From Octadecabacter ascidiaceicola (GTDB lineage: Bacteria; Pseudomonadota; Alphaproteobacteria; Rhodobacterales; Rhodobacteraceae): 64,000 nucleotides of DNA. The DNA lies in the NCBI RefSeq assembly GCF_900185015.1, contig NZ_FXYD01000001.1:930001-994000 (forward strand), read 5' to 3'. The notes beneath the pieces were generated by a model. The model did no database searches and was not told the origin of the DNA. It saw only the letters and a list, made by a program, of their open reading frames with translations. The translations under genes were made by a program, and so were the position numbers. Position 1 is the first letter of the stretch; each line of letters starts with the position of its first letter. This document shows, in pieces, positions 36,300-46,351 of this stretch.

Positions 36300-36587
36300 T
36301 TAAGCTTCGGCGGATGCCTTGGCGATGTCTTTCTTAACCTTCAACGCGGCTGGGGACAGCTCAGCGTCTTTGGATTTTGCGAAGAACGCATCCAGGCCAC
36401 CACGGTGGTCAACGGTGCGCAAGGCAGCGTTGGAGATGCGGAACTTGAACGTGCGGCCCAAAGATTCGGACATCAAGGAGACGTCCTGCAGGTTTGGCAA
36501 GAAACGGCGACGCGTACGGTTTTTCGCGTGGCTCACGTTGTTGCCCGTCATAGGGCCTTTTCCGGTCAGTTCGCAACGGCGAGACAT
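36300..36587 (-). CDS. rpmB: 50S ribosomal protein L28
   Basis: A 95-residue ribosomal protein. [29 protein letters not shown] is the invariant beginning of bacterial L28 (shown here only as a short stretch of its opening, residues 1-20: [20 protein letters not shown]). ATG 36587 follows GGAAAA; the 27 upstream codons in frame are not part of it. A perfect terminator follows. Monocistronic. Confidence 0.97.
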   Translation of the reverse strand: MSRRCELTGKGPMTGNNVSHAKNRTRRRFLPNLQDVSLMSESLGRTFKFRISNAALRTVDHRGGLDAFFAKSKDAELSPAALKVKKDIAKASAEA

Positions 36588-36777
36588 AGCGTTTTCCTTG
36601 TTCATCAAAGGCCAGCAGCGTAGCGCGCGACCCTTATTATCATAGCGTTGAAGCCCCGCACGCGGCATGGGCTGAATTCATTGAGCGGGAATTAGGTGGA
36701 TTCCTTTGCTTCGTCAAGTGCCAAGGCACCCATCTAGGCGCTATTCACGCCTTTTCGCCGCTGCGTTGCAAATGAAT

Positions 36778-37761
36778 TTACCGAGTGGCTGGAAAAAGCT
36801 GTGAAATCAGGTCTTCAGCGGCTTGGGCGGCACGTAGTTTCCCGGACGCGACGTCTTGTTCCAGCGCAGCAAGCTGGGTTTTGACCGCATCATCCGACGT
36901 AAGGCGCGCCAAAAGCCCTGCGCGCACCTCTTCTTGGAACCAGAACCGCGCTTGATCTGTGCGCCGCGCGTCCCAGACGCCGTGTTCTTTGCGCCAATCG
37001 ACCAGCGCTTTCATCTCGTCCCATGCGGCGGTGATTCCGTCTTCTTGCAGGGCCGAAACGGCTACCGCTTTGGGGAAATCATCAGGGTCTTGCGGGCGTT
37101 TGCGCATCAGACGAAGGGCGCCCGCATAATCCGCGCAGGTGCGCGTTGCTTGGGCTTTCAAGTCGCCATCGGCCTTATTTACAAGGATGATATCACAGGT
37201 TTCCATGATGCCACGTTTCACGCCCTGCAACTCGTCCCCGCCCGCAGGGGCGAGCAACAGCAAGAACAGATCGGACATTTCCGCGACAGCCGTTTCAGAC
37301 TGCCCGACCCCGACCGTTTCAATCAGTACCACATCGAAATCCGCCGCTTCACACAGGGCGATCGCCTCGCGGGTGCGCCGCGCGACGCCGCCCAATTGGG
37401 ACTGGCTTGGTGATGGGCGGATAAACGCATTTGGGTCACGCGACAGCAGATCCATGCGGGTTTTGTCGCCAAGGATCGATCCGCCAGAACGGGTTGAGCT
37501 TGGATCAACCGCCAAAACCGCCACCCGAAGCCCCTGCCCCGTCAGCATTTTGCCGAAAGATTCGATGAACGTGGATTTGCCCACACCGGGGGTTCCAGAA
37601 AGCCCGATGCGCAGTGCTTGGCGGTCCGTTCCGACGGCCCCAAGCAGTTCGGCCGCCAATGCACGATCCGATTCACGTGTGCTTTCCACCAGTGTAATCG
37701 CACGGGCCAATGCGCGGCGCTCGCCCGCGCGGATTTTCTCAGCTGTCGTCGTAATATCCAT
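36778..37761 (-). CDS. meaB: Methylmalonyl-CoA mutase-associated GTPase MeaB
   Basis: A 327-residue G3E-family GTPase that protects and reactivates the B12-dependent methylmalonyl-CoA mutase. The P-loop is [15 protein letters not shown] (about 53-67), with [22 protein letters not shown], the [10 protein letters not shown] switch and NKADGD. It links to propionyl-CoA use together with prpE in this window, though the mutase itself is not encoded here. Divergent from hrpB. Confidence 0.95.
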   Translation of the reverse strand: MDITTTAEKIRAGERRALARAITLVESTRESDRALAAELLGAVGTDRQALRIGLSGTPGVGKSTFIESFGKMLTGQGLRVAVLAVDPSSTRSGGSILGDKTRMDLLSRDPNAFIRPSPSQSQLGGVARRTREAIALCEAADFDVVLIETVGVGQSETAVAEMSDLFLLLLAPAGGDELQGVKRGIMETCDIILVNKADGDLKAQATRTCADYAGALRLMRKRPQDPDDFPKAVAVSALQEDGITAAWDEMKALVDWRKEHGVWDARRTDQARFWFQEEVRAGLLARLTSDDAVKTQLAALEQDVASGKLRAAQAAEDLISQLFPATR

Positions 37762-37869
37762 AGGCGCTTTATGGGATCACCGGCGCCTCGCGTCCAGATC
37801 AGGGTGTTGTGTTTACGAATAATTGCCCAAAAGGTTGAAAGTGAGCGTTTCTACCGTGATGAAGGGCAA

Positions 37870-40284
37870 ATGAACGCAGCACTTCCCATTGACGACGTAA
37901 TGCCAGAGCTGATCGAGGCAGTGCGCAACCGTGGCTGTGCCGTTCTGCAAGCCCCACCCGGTGCCGGTAAAACCACGCGCGTGCCATTGGCGTTAATGGA
38001 TACGGGTATCGTCCAAGGCAAAATTGTCATGTTGGAACCCCGTCGCTTAGCGGCCCGCGCAGCGGCTGAACGTTTGGCCCAGCAATTGGGCGAAAGCACG
38101 GGCGAAACTGTAGGCTACCGCATGCGCGGCGAAACCAAAGTGTCCGGCGCGACCAAGATCGAGGTCGTGACCGAAGGCATCCTGACCCGCATGATCCAGA
38201 GCGACCCTGAGTTGCCAGGCATCGGCGCAGTGATTTTTGATGAATTTCATGAGCGGTCCTTGAACGCCGACCTTGGCCTCGCGCTTACTCTGGAAGTGCG
38301 CGAAGCATTGCGTCCTGATTTGGTGTTGATGGTCATGTCCGCCACGCTGGACGCAGGTCCTGTCGCCGAATTGGTCAACGCACCTATCGTCACCTCGCAA
38401 GGGCGCGCCTTTGCGGTCGAACCGCGCTGGTTAGACCGCCCCCTGCATAAAGAAATCAGGTTCGATCAAGCCGCCGCCGACTTGGTGGCGCAGGCCGTGG
38501 GCGAAACCCAAGGCGGGGTTCTGGTCTTCCTTCCGGGCGAGGGCGAAATCCACCGCGTTCAGGCGCGATTGGACGGGCGATTGCCTGATGATTGCGCCAT
38601 TCGCCCCCTGTTTGGCGCCCTACCATTCACTGAACAACGCGCCGCGATTGCACCCGTCACATCGGGGCGCAAAGTGGTCCTTGCAACCTCCATCGCGGAA
38701 ACGTCCCTAACGATTGAAGACATCCGCGTGGTCGTGGATTGCGGAAAATCACGCCGCGCACGCTTTGACCCCGGTTCTGGCATGTCCCGACTTGTCACCG
38801 AACGTGTCACCCGCGCCGAAGCAACCCAACGGGCAGGCCGCGCGGGACGTGTTGCTGAAGGGCTCGCCTATAAACTGTGGTCAAAGGGCGAAGATGGCGC
38901 CCTCACCGCGTTCCCGCCCGCTGAAATCGAAGCGGCTGACCTAACGGGCCTCGCCGTTGAGCTGGCCGTCTGGGGCGGTGATGGCCTGCCCTTCCTGACC
39001 GACCCGCCAGAACACGCCCTAAGCGAAGCACGCGTGTTGTTAACGGCACTGGGCGCATTGGACGATGGTCGCATCACATCGCACGGACGCGCATTGGCGA
39101 AACTGCCGCTGCATCCACGCCTTGCACATATGTTGGTGACAGGTGGCAAGCCCTCTGCCCCCCTCGCCGCGCTGCTGTCAGAACGCGACATCTTGCTAGG
39201 CGCACCAAGTGATTTATCGCTTCGTATCAAAATTCTATCAGGCGAACGCGGTCCACATCCCGTCCACAAAAGCGCCCTCGCCCGCGTCAAACAAGAGGCC
39301 AAACGGCTGGCAAAATTCGCGCCCGACTTGCCCCTTCAGCCACCTGAAATCTATGCCGCAATGGCCTACCCTGACCGCATTGCTCTGCGCCGCTCTGGCA
39401 ACGAACCCCGCTATGTTTTGTCCGGCGGAAAAGGCGCGTACATGGACAGCGCAGACCCGCTCGCAGGGCAACGTCTGCTTGTGGTCACCGACACGGACGG
39501 TAATCCTCGCGAGGCTAAAATCCGCTTCGCACTCTCAATTTCCGAAGCGGACATCCGCGACGTGGCAGACACTTTAATCAGCACCATCAACACCTGCGCC
39601 TGGTCTAAACGGGACGGAAAAGTTTTGGCACGAAAACAAGAGCGGCTCGGCGCGCTAGTTCTATCAGACACCGCTTGGAAAGATGCCCCAGCAGACGAAA
39701 TCGCCCGCGCGATGCTCGACGGGGTGCGAATGCTTGGGTTCAAATTCTCGCCGGCCGCCGAGCGCTTCCGCGCACGCGTCGCCCTTGTCCGCGCCAACGA
39801 CCCAAGCATCCCCGACTTGTCCGACGATGCGCTAAACAACACCTTGGACGACTGGCTTCTCCCGTATCTCAACGGGGTGCAAACCGCTGCGCACTGGAAA
39901 TCCCACGACACCCTGCAAGCCCTGCGCGCGACCCTGACTTGGGAGCAGATGCAGCTGATTGACCGCGAAGCACCCGCGCAATTCACCACCCCCCTCGGTC
40001 GCCACACCCCCATAGACTACAGCACTGAGGCCCCCGAAATCACTTTGCGTATCCAAGAAATGTTCGGCACCACACGCCACCCTACGGTCGCAGGTCGCCC
40101 GCTGCGCGTGACGTTCCTGTCCCCAGGGCAAAAGCCGATACAAACCACGATGGATGTCCCCCGCTTTTGGGCCACATCTTACGCCGATGTGCGCAAAGAC
40201 ATGCGCGGCCGATATCCACGCCATCCTTGGCCCGAAGACCCGACACAAGCCGACCCAACCCTACGCGCAAAGCCACGCAAATAA
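37870..40284 (+). CDS. hrpB: ATP-dependent helicase HrpB
   Basis: An 804-residue DEAH-box helicase. Motif I APPGAGKTTR (about 28-37), DEFHERS (DEAH-like, motif II), SATLD (III) and the QRAGRAGR motif VI are in order, followed by the winged-helix and the HrpB-specific C-terminal domain. ATG 37870 follows AAGGGC; the frame continues upstream for 84 codons overlapping meaB but lacks support. RNA role unproven in this organism. The next gene is convergent. Confidence 0.93.
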   Translation: MNAALPIDDVMPELIEAVRNRGCAVLQAPPGAGKTTRVPLALMDTGIVQGKIVMLEPRRLAARAAAERLAQQLGESTGETVGYRMRGETKVSGATKIEVVTEGILTRMIQSDPELPGIGAVIFDEFHERSLNADLGLALTLEVREALRPDLVLMVMSATLDAGPVAELVNAPIVTSQGRAFAVEPRWLDRPLHKEIRFDQAAADLVAQAVGETQGGVLVFLPGEGEIHRVQARLDGRLPDDCAIRPLFGALPFTEQRAAIAPVTSGRKVVLATSIAETSLTIEDIRVVVDCGKSRRARFDPGSGMSRLVTERVTRAEATQRAGRAGRVAEGLAYKLWSKGEDGALTAFPPAEIEAADLTGLAVELAVWGGDGLPFLTDPPEHALSEARVLLTALGALDDGRITSHGRALAKLPLHPRLAHMLVTGGKPSAPLAALLSERDILLGAPSDLSLRIKILSGERGPHPVHKSALARVKQEAKRLAKFAPDLPLQPPEIYAAMAYPDRIALRRSGNEPRYVLSGGKGAYMDSADPLAGQRLLVVTDTDGNPREAKIRFALSISEADIRDVADTLISTINTCAWSKRDGKVLARKQERLGALVLSDTAWKDAPADEIARAMLDGVRMLGFKFSPAAERFRARVALVRANDPSIPDLSDDALNNTLDDWLLPYLNGVQTAAHWKSHDTLQALRATLTWEQMQLIDREAPAQFTTPLGRHTPIDYSTEAPEITLRIQEMFGTTRHPTVAGRPLRVTFLSPGQKPIQTTMDVPRFWATSYADVRKDMRGRYPRHPWPEDPTQADPTLRAKPRK

Positions 40285-40301
40285 GCACTCTTACGTTTGC
40301 C

Positions 40302-40352
40302 TTTGTTTCATAAATATCCCGGGGGAGTCCGAAGGACGGGGGCTGGCCCCCA
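40302..40352 (+). repeat. Intergenic dispersed repeat, copy 1
   Basis: The order TTTGTTTC, AAATATCC, a G-run, then GGGGGCTGGCCCCC lies between hrpB and gnd. A second copy in reverse orientation lies at 42888-42930. The terminal GGGGGC/GCCCCC can fold into a hairpin. Confidence 0.6.
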
Positions 40353-40442
40353 CTTTCTCCCCGACACTTAAGGATCAAATTTTCAAAGAAAATTTGCACC
40401 CCGCCCGCTGCAAGCGCTGATCGCCAGATCATCCCAACGGCA

Positions 40443-41852
40443 TCAATCCCACCAAGGACCGTGTTGGTCACGACGCCCGTCAATATGCTCAAACCCGTGG
40501 TGTCCAAAGAAATCACGCTGCGCTTGGATTACATCAGCCGTCCCCCGCGCCGCACGCATCGTGTCCAAGAAACCCAACGCTGAGGCCAAAGCAGGAACCG
40601 GGTGGCCACCCGCAACGGCCACACTGACGACACGGCGAAGGGCTGGAAACCCATCGCGGATGAACTTTGCGAATGTTTCGGAGAATATCAGCTGCCCCTC
40701 AGGCAGATCACCGCGAAAGGCCGACGCGATATCATCTAGCAACGAAGAGCGAATGATGCATCCAGCACGCCAGACTTCAGCCACGCGCGCGCAATCGATG
40801 GACCAGTGATACTCATCCGATGCGGCGTTCAATATCCGGAAACCCTGCGCGTAAGAAACGATGCGCCCCACCAGAAGCGCGGCTTCCAGATCAGCGTCAC
40901 TCAACTCCAACGTTTCGAGCGGCGTGTCAAAAACCTCACTGCCTGCGACCCGCGCTTTGCCCTCCGATGACCATGCCCGCGCGGCGACACCAGCTTCAAT
41001 GACGTTGGCAGATTGGCCCAAACGCACCGCTTCGATGATCGTCCAGCGGCCCGTGCCTTTTTGCCCAGCGGCGTCGACGATCACATCAACGGCGGGCTGG
41101 CCCGATTGTTTATCTGTCGCTTGTAGAACCTTCGCGGTGATCTCAACCAGATAGCTTTCCAGCACGCCGGCATTCCAACGCTCAAATACATCGCCAATTT
41201 CGGACGGTGTCCGCCCCAGCCCGTTGCGCATCAACCCATAGGTTTCCGCGATCAACTGCATGTCGGCATATTCGATTCCGTTGTGCACGGTCTTTACGAA
41301 GTGCCCTGCCCCGTCTGGCCCGAAGTGGTCCGCGCAGGGTTCGCTGTTGAATTTGGCCGCAATGCTTTCAACAACGCTGCGAATGCCGCTCCATGCTGCG
41401 GGTGATCCGCCAACCATCATAGACGGGCCGTGACGCGCACCATCTTCGCCGCCTGACACGCCCATACCGATATAGGTAAACCCAAGCGCCTCAACCTCGG
41501 CGGTTCGGCGACGTGTTACATGAAAATCCGCGTTTCCTGCATCGATGATCGTGTCACCTTTGGCCAATAGCGGCGTCAGTTTCTTGATCGTTTCATCAAC
41601 AGGGTCGCCCGACGGGATCATCAAGATAATTGCACGCGGCGGGGCCATTGCCGCGACCATGTCTTTCAAACTGTCTGCGCCGTGAAGCTTCCCTGCGAGG
41701 CCCGCGCCCGCGGCTTCCGCTTGAAATTCGCCAACCACTTCGGGTCGAAGGTTCGTTACATGCAGCGCAAACCCTTTTTCGAGAATATTAAGGGACAGCG
41801 CACTGCCCATGGTTCCAAGCCCATACAGGCCAAGTGTCGCGGAGTCGGTCAT
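40443..41852 (-). CDS. gnd: 6-phosphogluconate dehydrogenase (decarboxylating)
   Basis: A 469-residue oxidative pentose-phosphate enzyme. The NADP-binding GLYGLGTMGSALSLNI is at the start; VSGGEDGARHGPSMMVGG (about 125-140) and AGHFVKTVHNGIEYADMQ (about 178-195) are the substrate-site blocks with the catalytic Lys. C-terminal helical domain complete. Downstream of argF on the same strand with a 99-bp gap that holds small hairpins. Confidence 0.95.
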   Translation of the reverse strand: MTDSATLGLYGLGTMGSALSLNILEKGFALHVTNLRPEVVGEFQAEAAGAGLAGKLHGADSLKDMVAAMAPPRAIILMIPSGDPVDETIKKLTPLLAKGDTIIDAGNADFHVTRRRTAEVEALGFTYIGMGVSGGEDGARHGPSMMVGGSPAAWSGIRSVVESIAAKFNSEPCADHFGPDGAGHFVKTVHNGIEYADMQLIAETYGLMRNGLGRTPSEIGDVFERWNAGVLESYLVEITAKVLQATDKQSGQPAVDVIVDAAGQKGTGRWTIIEAVRLGQSANVIEAGVAARAWSSEGKARVAGSEVFDTPLETLELSDADLEAALLVGRIVSYAQGFRILNAASDEYHWSIDCARVAEVWRAGCIIRSSLLDDIASAFRGDLPEGQLIFSETFAKFIRDGFPALRRVVSVAVAGGHPVPALASALGFLDTMRAARGTADVIQAQRDFFGHHGFEHIDGRRDQHGPWWD

Positions 41853-41951
41853 TGGGTGCCCTCAATTGTGTCACCCAACGCCTAAGCTGCACGCGCGGGG
41901 TCTTCAACCGCGCGCGCAAACAATGTCGTGACGAAGTCAGGGTTTCCGAAG

Positions 41952-42857
41952 TTATTTGTCCAAACAAAACCGCATTACGGCCTTTTGCGCATGCAGCCGG
42001 TTTTCCGCCTCATCCCAGATGACCGAGTTCGGGCCATCCATGACTTCCGACGTCGCTTCATCATCGCGGTGCGCGGGCAGGCAATGCATGAACAAGGCAT
42101 CGTCCTTGGCCTTTGACATCAGATCAGCGTTGACCTGATAGCCGCGCAGCTGGTTGTGGCGCCGTTCGCGTGCGGATTGTGGATCATGCATAGACACCCA
42201 TGTATCGGTGACGACCAGATCGGCGCCCTGCACCGCCTCATTCGGGTCGCGCACAGTCGTGTAAAGCCCGTCGAGTGCGGCCTCGGGTTGCAGGGTTTCG
42301 GGGCCCGTGAACACGAGATCAAAGTCAAATTGTTTGGCCGCATGGGCGAAGGAGGCGAACACGTTGTTCCCGTCGCCGGACCACACAACCTTTTTGCCTT
42401 TGATCGGTCCGTTGTGTTCTTCAAATGTCAGGATATCAGCCATGATCTGACACGGGTGCGTGCGATCCGTCAGCCCGTTGATGACAGGGACGGACGCGTA
42501 TTCGGCCATTTCCAACAACGTCTGTTCCTCAAACGTGCGGATCATGATCAGGTCGACGTAGCGGGACAGAACGCGGGCCGTGTCGGCAATGGTTTCACCG
42601 TGGCCAAGCTGCATGTCCTTGCCAGACAGCACCATCGTTTCACCGCCCATCTGACGCACACCAACATCAAACGAGATACGCGTACGGGTGGATGGTTTTT
42701 CAAAGATCAGCGCGACCATGTGATTGGCGAGCGGCAGATCCGCGTCAGGTGTGCCTTTGGGCTGGCCTGCACGTGCTGCCTTCATGGTCGCGGCATTGTC
42801 GATAATGCCCCGCAGGTCTGCTGGGGATGTGGTGTTGATGTCTAGGAAATGGGTCAT
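41952..42857 (-). CDS. argF: Ornithine carbamoyltransferase
   Basis: A 301-residue enzyme making citrulline from ornithine and carbamoyl phosphate. [12 protein letters not shown] (carbamoyl-phosphate site, about 53-64), HPCQIMAD and the ornithine-side [10 protein letters not shown] are all seen. It lies 90 bp after argD on the same strand, so an argDF unit is likely; a dispersed repeat sits between them. Confidence 0.95.
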   Translation of the reverse strand: MTHFLDINTTSPADLRGIIDNAATMKAARAGQPKGTPDADLPLANHMVALIFEKPSTRTRISFDVGVRQMGGETMVLSGKDMQLGHGETIADTARVLSRYVDLIMIRTFEEQTLLEMAEYASVPVINGLTDRTHPCQIMADILTFEEHNGPIKGKKVVWSGDGNNVFASFAHAAKQFDFDLVFTGPETLQPEAALDGLYTTVRDPNEAVQGADLVVTDTWVSMHDPQSARERRHNQLRGYQVNADLMSKAKDDALFMHCLPAHRDDEATSEVMDGPNSVIWDEAENRLHAQKAVMRFCLDK

Positions 42858-42887
42858 TGGTTAATCGCTTGTGGTTGGCTGTGGAAT

Positions 42888-42930
42888 TGGGGGCTAGCCC
42901 CCAAGCCCCCAGGATATTTGGGAAACAAAA
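42888..42930 (-). repeat. Intergenic dispersed repeat, copy 2
   Basis: Read on the minus strand this gives TTTGTTTCCCAAATATCC, a G-run and GGGGGCTAGCCCCC, matching copy 1 in order. It lies between argD and argF. Confidence 0.6.
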
Positions 42931-42947
42931 GCTAGGTTAAGAAAGCG

Positions 42948-44129
42948 TTACGCGGGTTGGGTGATTTGCGTTGCTGCTTTCTCAAGGCGGGTAAGTGCCT
43001 CGTCGATTTCTGCGTCTGTGATGTTGAGCGGGGGCAGCAGACGGATAACGTTGTCTGCGGCCGGAACGGTGAGGAGATTATTTGCGTAACCCGCCGTAAC
43101 TATATCTGTGTTCACGGCTTTGCATTTGAGGCCCAGCATAAGGCCCGTCCCGCGGACCTCTTCGAAGACGTCTGGGTGGGATGCGATCAGCCCTTCGAGT
43201 TTCTGGCGAAACAGGCCGGCTTTGCGGTTCACCTCGGCGATGAACGCCGGTTCGGCGACGATATCCATCACCTTGCAGCCGACGGCGCAGGCCAGAGGGT
43301 TGCCGCCATAGGTGGACCCGTGGGTGCCAGCGGTCATGCCTTTGGCTGCGTTTTCGGTAGCCAGAACTGCGCCCAACGAAAAGCCCCCGCCGATACCTTT
43401 GGCGACCATCATGATATCGGGGGTAATGCCGGCCCATTCGTGCGCGAAGAGTTTTCCGGTGCGCCCGACGCCGCATTGGACCTCATCAAGGATCAGCAGC
43501 AGGCCGTGCGCGTCACATAGGTCGCGCATTGCCTTTAGGTCGGCGTCCGGCAGGGGGCGGATGCCGCCTTCGCCTTGCACGGGCTCAACCATGATCGCGC
43601 CTACGCTCGGCGATTTCGCGGCCTCTGCGAGTGCGTCGTGGTCCGCGAATGGCAAGTGGACAAAACCGGGGAGCAACGGGCCAAAACCCGCCGTCATTTT
43701 CTCGGAGCCCGCCGCAGCGATACCAGCGCTGGAGCGGCCATGGAATGAGCCGTCAAACGTGATGATTTCTGTGCGCTCAGGCGCGCCATTATCAAAGTGA
43801 TACTTGCGCGCCATTTTCACGGCCAGCTCGCAGGCCTCGGTACCGGAGTTCGTAAAGAACACAGTGTCGGCGAAGGTGCTTTCGACCAGTTTATCCGCCA
43901 GTTCTTGCTGTGGGCCGATGTGGTACAGGTTGGACACGTGCCAAAGCGTGTTGGCCTGTTTTGTCAGGGCCTCAACCAATTCGGGGTTTGCGTGGCCCAG
44001 CACATTCACAGCGATCCCTGCGCCAAGATCCAAGAAACGTCGGCCGTCTGCCTCAACCAGCCAAGAGCCTTCACCGCTGACGAAGTTCAGCGGCGCACGG
44101 TTGTAAGTGGGCAGTACAGACGGGATCAT
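42948..44129 (-). CDS. argD: Acetylornithine aminotransferase
   Basis: A 393-residue class III PLP aminotransferase of arginine synthesis. Visible motifs: [18 protein letters not shown] (about 97-114), [11 protein letters not shown], the [12 protein letters not shown] acid site, and the PLP-Lys in [15 protein letters not shown] (about 240-255). ATG 44129 follows AAGGAAG; an in-frame extension to 44186 is unlikely. Upstream of argF in the same direction. Confidence 0.95.
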   Translation of the reverse strand: MIPSVLPTYNRAPLNFVSGEGSWLVEADGRRFLDLGAGIAVNVLGHANPELVEALTKQANTLWHVSNLYHIGPQQELADKLVESTFADTVFFTNSGTEACELAVKMARKYHFDNGAPERTEIITFDGSFHGRSSAGIAAAGSEKMTAGFGPLLPGFVHLPFADHDALAEAAKSPSVGAIMVEPVQGEGGIRPLPDADLKAMRDLCDAHGLLLILDEVQCGVGRTGKLFAHEWAGITPDIMMVAKGIGGGFSLGAVLATENAAKGMTAGTHGSTYGGNPLACAVGCKVMDIVAEPAFIAEVNRKAGLFRQKLEGLIASHPDVFEEVRGTGLMLGLKCKAVNTDIVTAGYANNLLTVPAADNVIRLLPPLNITDAEIDEALTRLEKAATQITQPA

Positions 44130-44354
44130 TTTGATCTTCCTTTGTAAGAAAGGCCCATAGGTGTTGGAACGCGGGCCATGTGTCAATAATGTTGGGATGT
44201 TAGATGTGTTTTTCGACAGAACGTGTCAGAGATGCCAATCGGCGCGATCAATAGATCAGCGTCGGCGTCGCAGTTCAGTTTGTGTCGTGTTCATCATCAT
44301 GGAGCTGTCTTACGCTGGGTCAGAGCGGTTTTGCAAGCATTATACGTCGAATGG

Positions 44355-44849
44355 CTAGGCCGCGCGCAGGCAGGCACGAACCCACTTCGCGGCAGAACGA
44401 TAATGCGAAGAACCTGCAGCCTCTGCCCAGCGCCCTGTGGTCCATGCATTGTTGGCGCCTTTCATGGGCCCACCATAAAGCTGCGTGTCCGACTTCCCTC
44501 CGATGAGTTGCATCAAATCGAATTGCCCCTGTTCGAGTTGAAGACCTGCTTCTTCCCAGCCCAAATCAGCCTGATCTTCACGCAATTTGGCATTGTAGGT
44601 TTTCAGTTCATTCCATTTGTAACCTTTGGCAGGAAAGAAAACCTCCTGTCCGGCTTGCCCGTCACGATACCAGCCCAAGAACAGGGTGATCCAATGGGCA
44701 CGGTGGGCGATCACGTCCTTGATGGATGTGTCGTCTTCAAGCTTTCTCGTCGCGACGTCATCCGGGATGTCCGCGATCAGCTTCTGCAATTTGGTAAACT
44801 CCTTTTGGGTGACGGCAAGAAGGCCGATCTTGGTGGTGGCAGCAGGCAT
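44355..44849 (-). CDS. ClbS/DfsB-family four-helix protein
   Basis: A 164-residue soluble protein starting MPAATTKIGLLAVTQKEFTKLQKLI, with HRAHWITLFLGWYRDGQAG, FPAKGYKWNEL and RWAEAAGSSHYRSAAKWVRAC, the usual order of the ClbS/DfsB family. ClbS in E. coli hydrolyses the colibactin cyclopropane and protects DNA; most homologues have no known substrate. AGGAGA lies before the ATG. No polyketide or toxin genes are nearby. Confidence 0.75.
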   Translation of the reverse strand: MPAATTKIGLLAVTQKEFTKLQKLIADIPDDVATRKLEDDTSIKDVIAHRAHWITLFLGWYRDGQAGQEVFFPAKGYKWNELKTYNAKLREDQADLGWEEAGLQLEQGQFDLMQLIGGKSDTQLYGGPMKGANNAWTTGRWAEAAGSSHYRSAAKWVRACLRAA

Positions 44850-44930
44850 GGCGTTCTCCTCTACGTGATACTAGCGGCTTGGTGAACGACGCACCTTGAT
44901 CTGGCACAAGCGCCGTGAAACACGAACTAC

Positions 44931-45866
44931 ATGGTACAGACGCAACCGCCTTCGCCGCGCCCACAGAACCCGACAGCTGCCGTTGCGCTGATGGTTCTGG
45001 CGACCGTGTTTATTGCGGGCACGACCCTGTGTGCCAAGGCGTTGGGGACTGAGACGCTGGGCCCCAGTCTGCATTCGCTGCAAATCAGCCAAGGGCGGTT
45101 TGTGTTTGCGTTCTTTGGTTTGCTCAGCGTGGCGGCCGTGCTGCGCCCGAAAATCAGCAATCCCAATCTGCGTTTGCATATCTCGCGCACGATTTGCGGC
45201 GCGACGGGGGTGACGCTGATGTTCGCAGCTGTGGCCTTCATTCCGCTGTCAGACGCCACGGCGATTAGCTTTCTGAACCCAGTGTTCGGGATGTTGCTGG
45301 CGATCCCGTTTCTTGGGGAGAAGGTCGGCCCGTGGCGCTGGGCGGCGGCCGCCATTGCATTTGTCGGCGCGTTGATACTGCTGCGTCCGGGGCCGGATAC
45401 ATTTCAGGTCGCGGCATTGCTGGCGCTGGGGGCTGCTTTCACGATGGGGCTTGAGCTGATTTTCATCAAAAAGCTGGCAGACCGCGAACCACCGCTGCAA
45501 ATCCTGCTGATCAACAACGCCCTAGGATGCGTGTTGATGAGCCTCGCCGCCGCGGCCTATTGGGCACCCCCGACATTGGCGCAATGGGGCGCGTTGGCGG
45601 CGTTGGGCCTGATGATGGCATCGGCACAGACTTGTTTCATCAACGCAATGGCGCGCGCAGATGCGTCCTATGTCACGCCGTTCAGCTACCTGACGCTGAT
45701 CTTCGCGAGCCTTTATGACTGGGCGATCTTCAAATCCGTTCCCGATTGGGTGAGCGTCGTGGGCGCCTGCATCATCGTGTCCGGCGCGGCCTTGCTAGCT
45801 TGGCGCGAGACGGTGAACCGAAGCCGCTTGCGCCGCGTTCCAGCCAGCCTTGGTGGGCGAGTCTAA
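44931..45866 (+). CDS. EamA-family (DMT superfamily) exporter
   Basis: A 311-residue membrane protein with about ten helices as two EamA repeats (ATVFIAGTTLCAKAL; LRLHISRTICGATGV; later ANCLTLIF-type loops). The first repeat ends around 140 with IPFLGEKVGPWRWAAAAIAFVGALILLRPGP. It stands alone, head to head with the ClbS-like gene. Substrate unknown. The start has no clear ribosome site. Confidence 0.82.
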   Translation: MVQTQPPSPRPQNPTAAVALMVLATVFIAGTTLCAKALGTETLGPSLHSLQISQGRFVFAFFGLLSVAAVLRPKISNPNLRLHISRTICGATGVTLMFAAVAFIPLSDATAISFLNPVFGMLLAIPFLGEKVGPWRWAAAAIAFVGALILLRPGPDTFQVAALLALGAAFTMGLELIFIKKLADREPPLQILLINNALGCVLMSLAAAAYWAPPTLAQWGALAALGLMMASAQTCFINAMARADASYVTPFSYLTLIFASLYDWAIFKSVPDWVSVVGACIIVSGAALLAWRETVNRSRLRRVPASLGGRV

Positions 45867-45908
45867 GGCGACCTTAAAATCGCGAAATGAGGAGGCTATG
45901 TAACGCCA

Positions 45909-46340
45909 ATGGAAAACATCTATCGCTATCGCTCAAACGGACGCGCCCCAACAGTCTGGGGCATGCTTGCCTTTTGGCTCTTCATGGTTTGGGCAATAGA
46001 AGCCAGCAATGATCCCGCACTGTTTCTGCGGGTCATTTATTGGGGGCTACTAGGCTTGGTGATATGGGCTTTGATCTACAACCCAAAGCGCGGAATAGAC
46101 CTTTCCGACACAGAGCTTACGATCATCTCGACGGGAAAGCCGCGCACAATTAACCTTGAGGACATTGACCGTCTTTCCGTGAGGGAAAGCGGCATCTCAG
46201 GCTTTAGCTTCCGCCTTCATATGAAAGACGCCAAGCCCATTGGCGTGAGTTCTGCAGCCTTACCATCTGCGCGCGAAATCGAAGCTGAGCTAGAAGCACG
46301 CGGTGTAACGGTCGACATCAAAACGGTTTCAGGGGTTTAG
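45909..46340 (+). CDS. Two-helix membrane protein with a cytoplasmic domain
   Basis: A 143-residue protein with two helices (about 15-35 and 40-58), followed by a roughly 80-residue cytoplasmic part (KRGIDLSDTELTIISTGK, then strands) that resembles small PH-like domains. A good AGGAGG lies 14 nt upstream but a start-stop ATGTAA lies between, at 45898-45903. Convergent with the ABC permease gene. Function unknown. Confidence 0.65.
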   Translation: MENIYRYRSNGRAPTVWGMLAFWLFMVWAIEASNDPALFLRVIYWGLLGLVIWALIYNPKRGIDLSDTELTIISTGKPRTINLEDIDRLSVRESGISGFSFRLHMKDAKPIGVSSAALPSAREIEAELEARGVTVDIKTVSGV

Positions 46341-46351
46341 GCGGCAACCCG

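Noticed and set aside
41880-41965. Protein-like minus-strand stretch after argF ([14 protein letters not shown]...)
   Set aside because: It has no start codon before the stop at its beginning and argF ends normally, so a frameshift is not needed.
45898-45903. ATGTAA start-stop after AGGAGG
   Set aside because: Spacing to AGGAGG is only 2 nt, so it is unlikely to be used; chance is enough to explain it.
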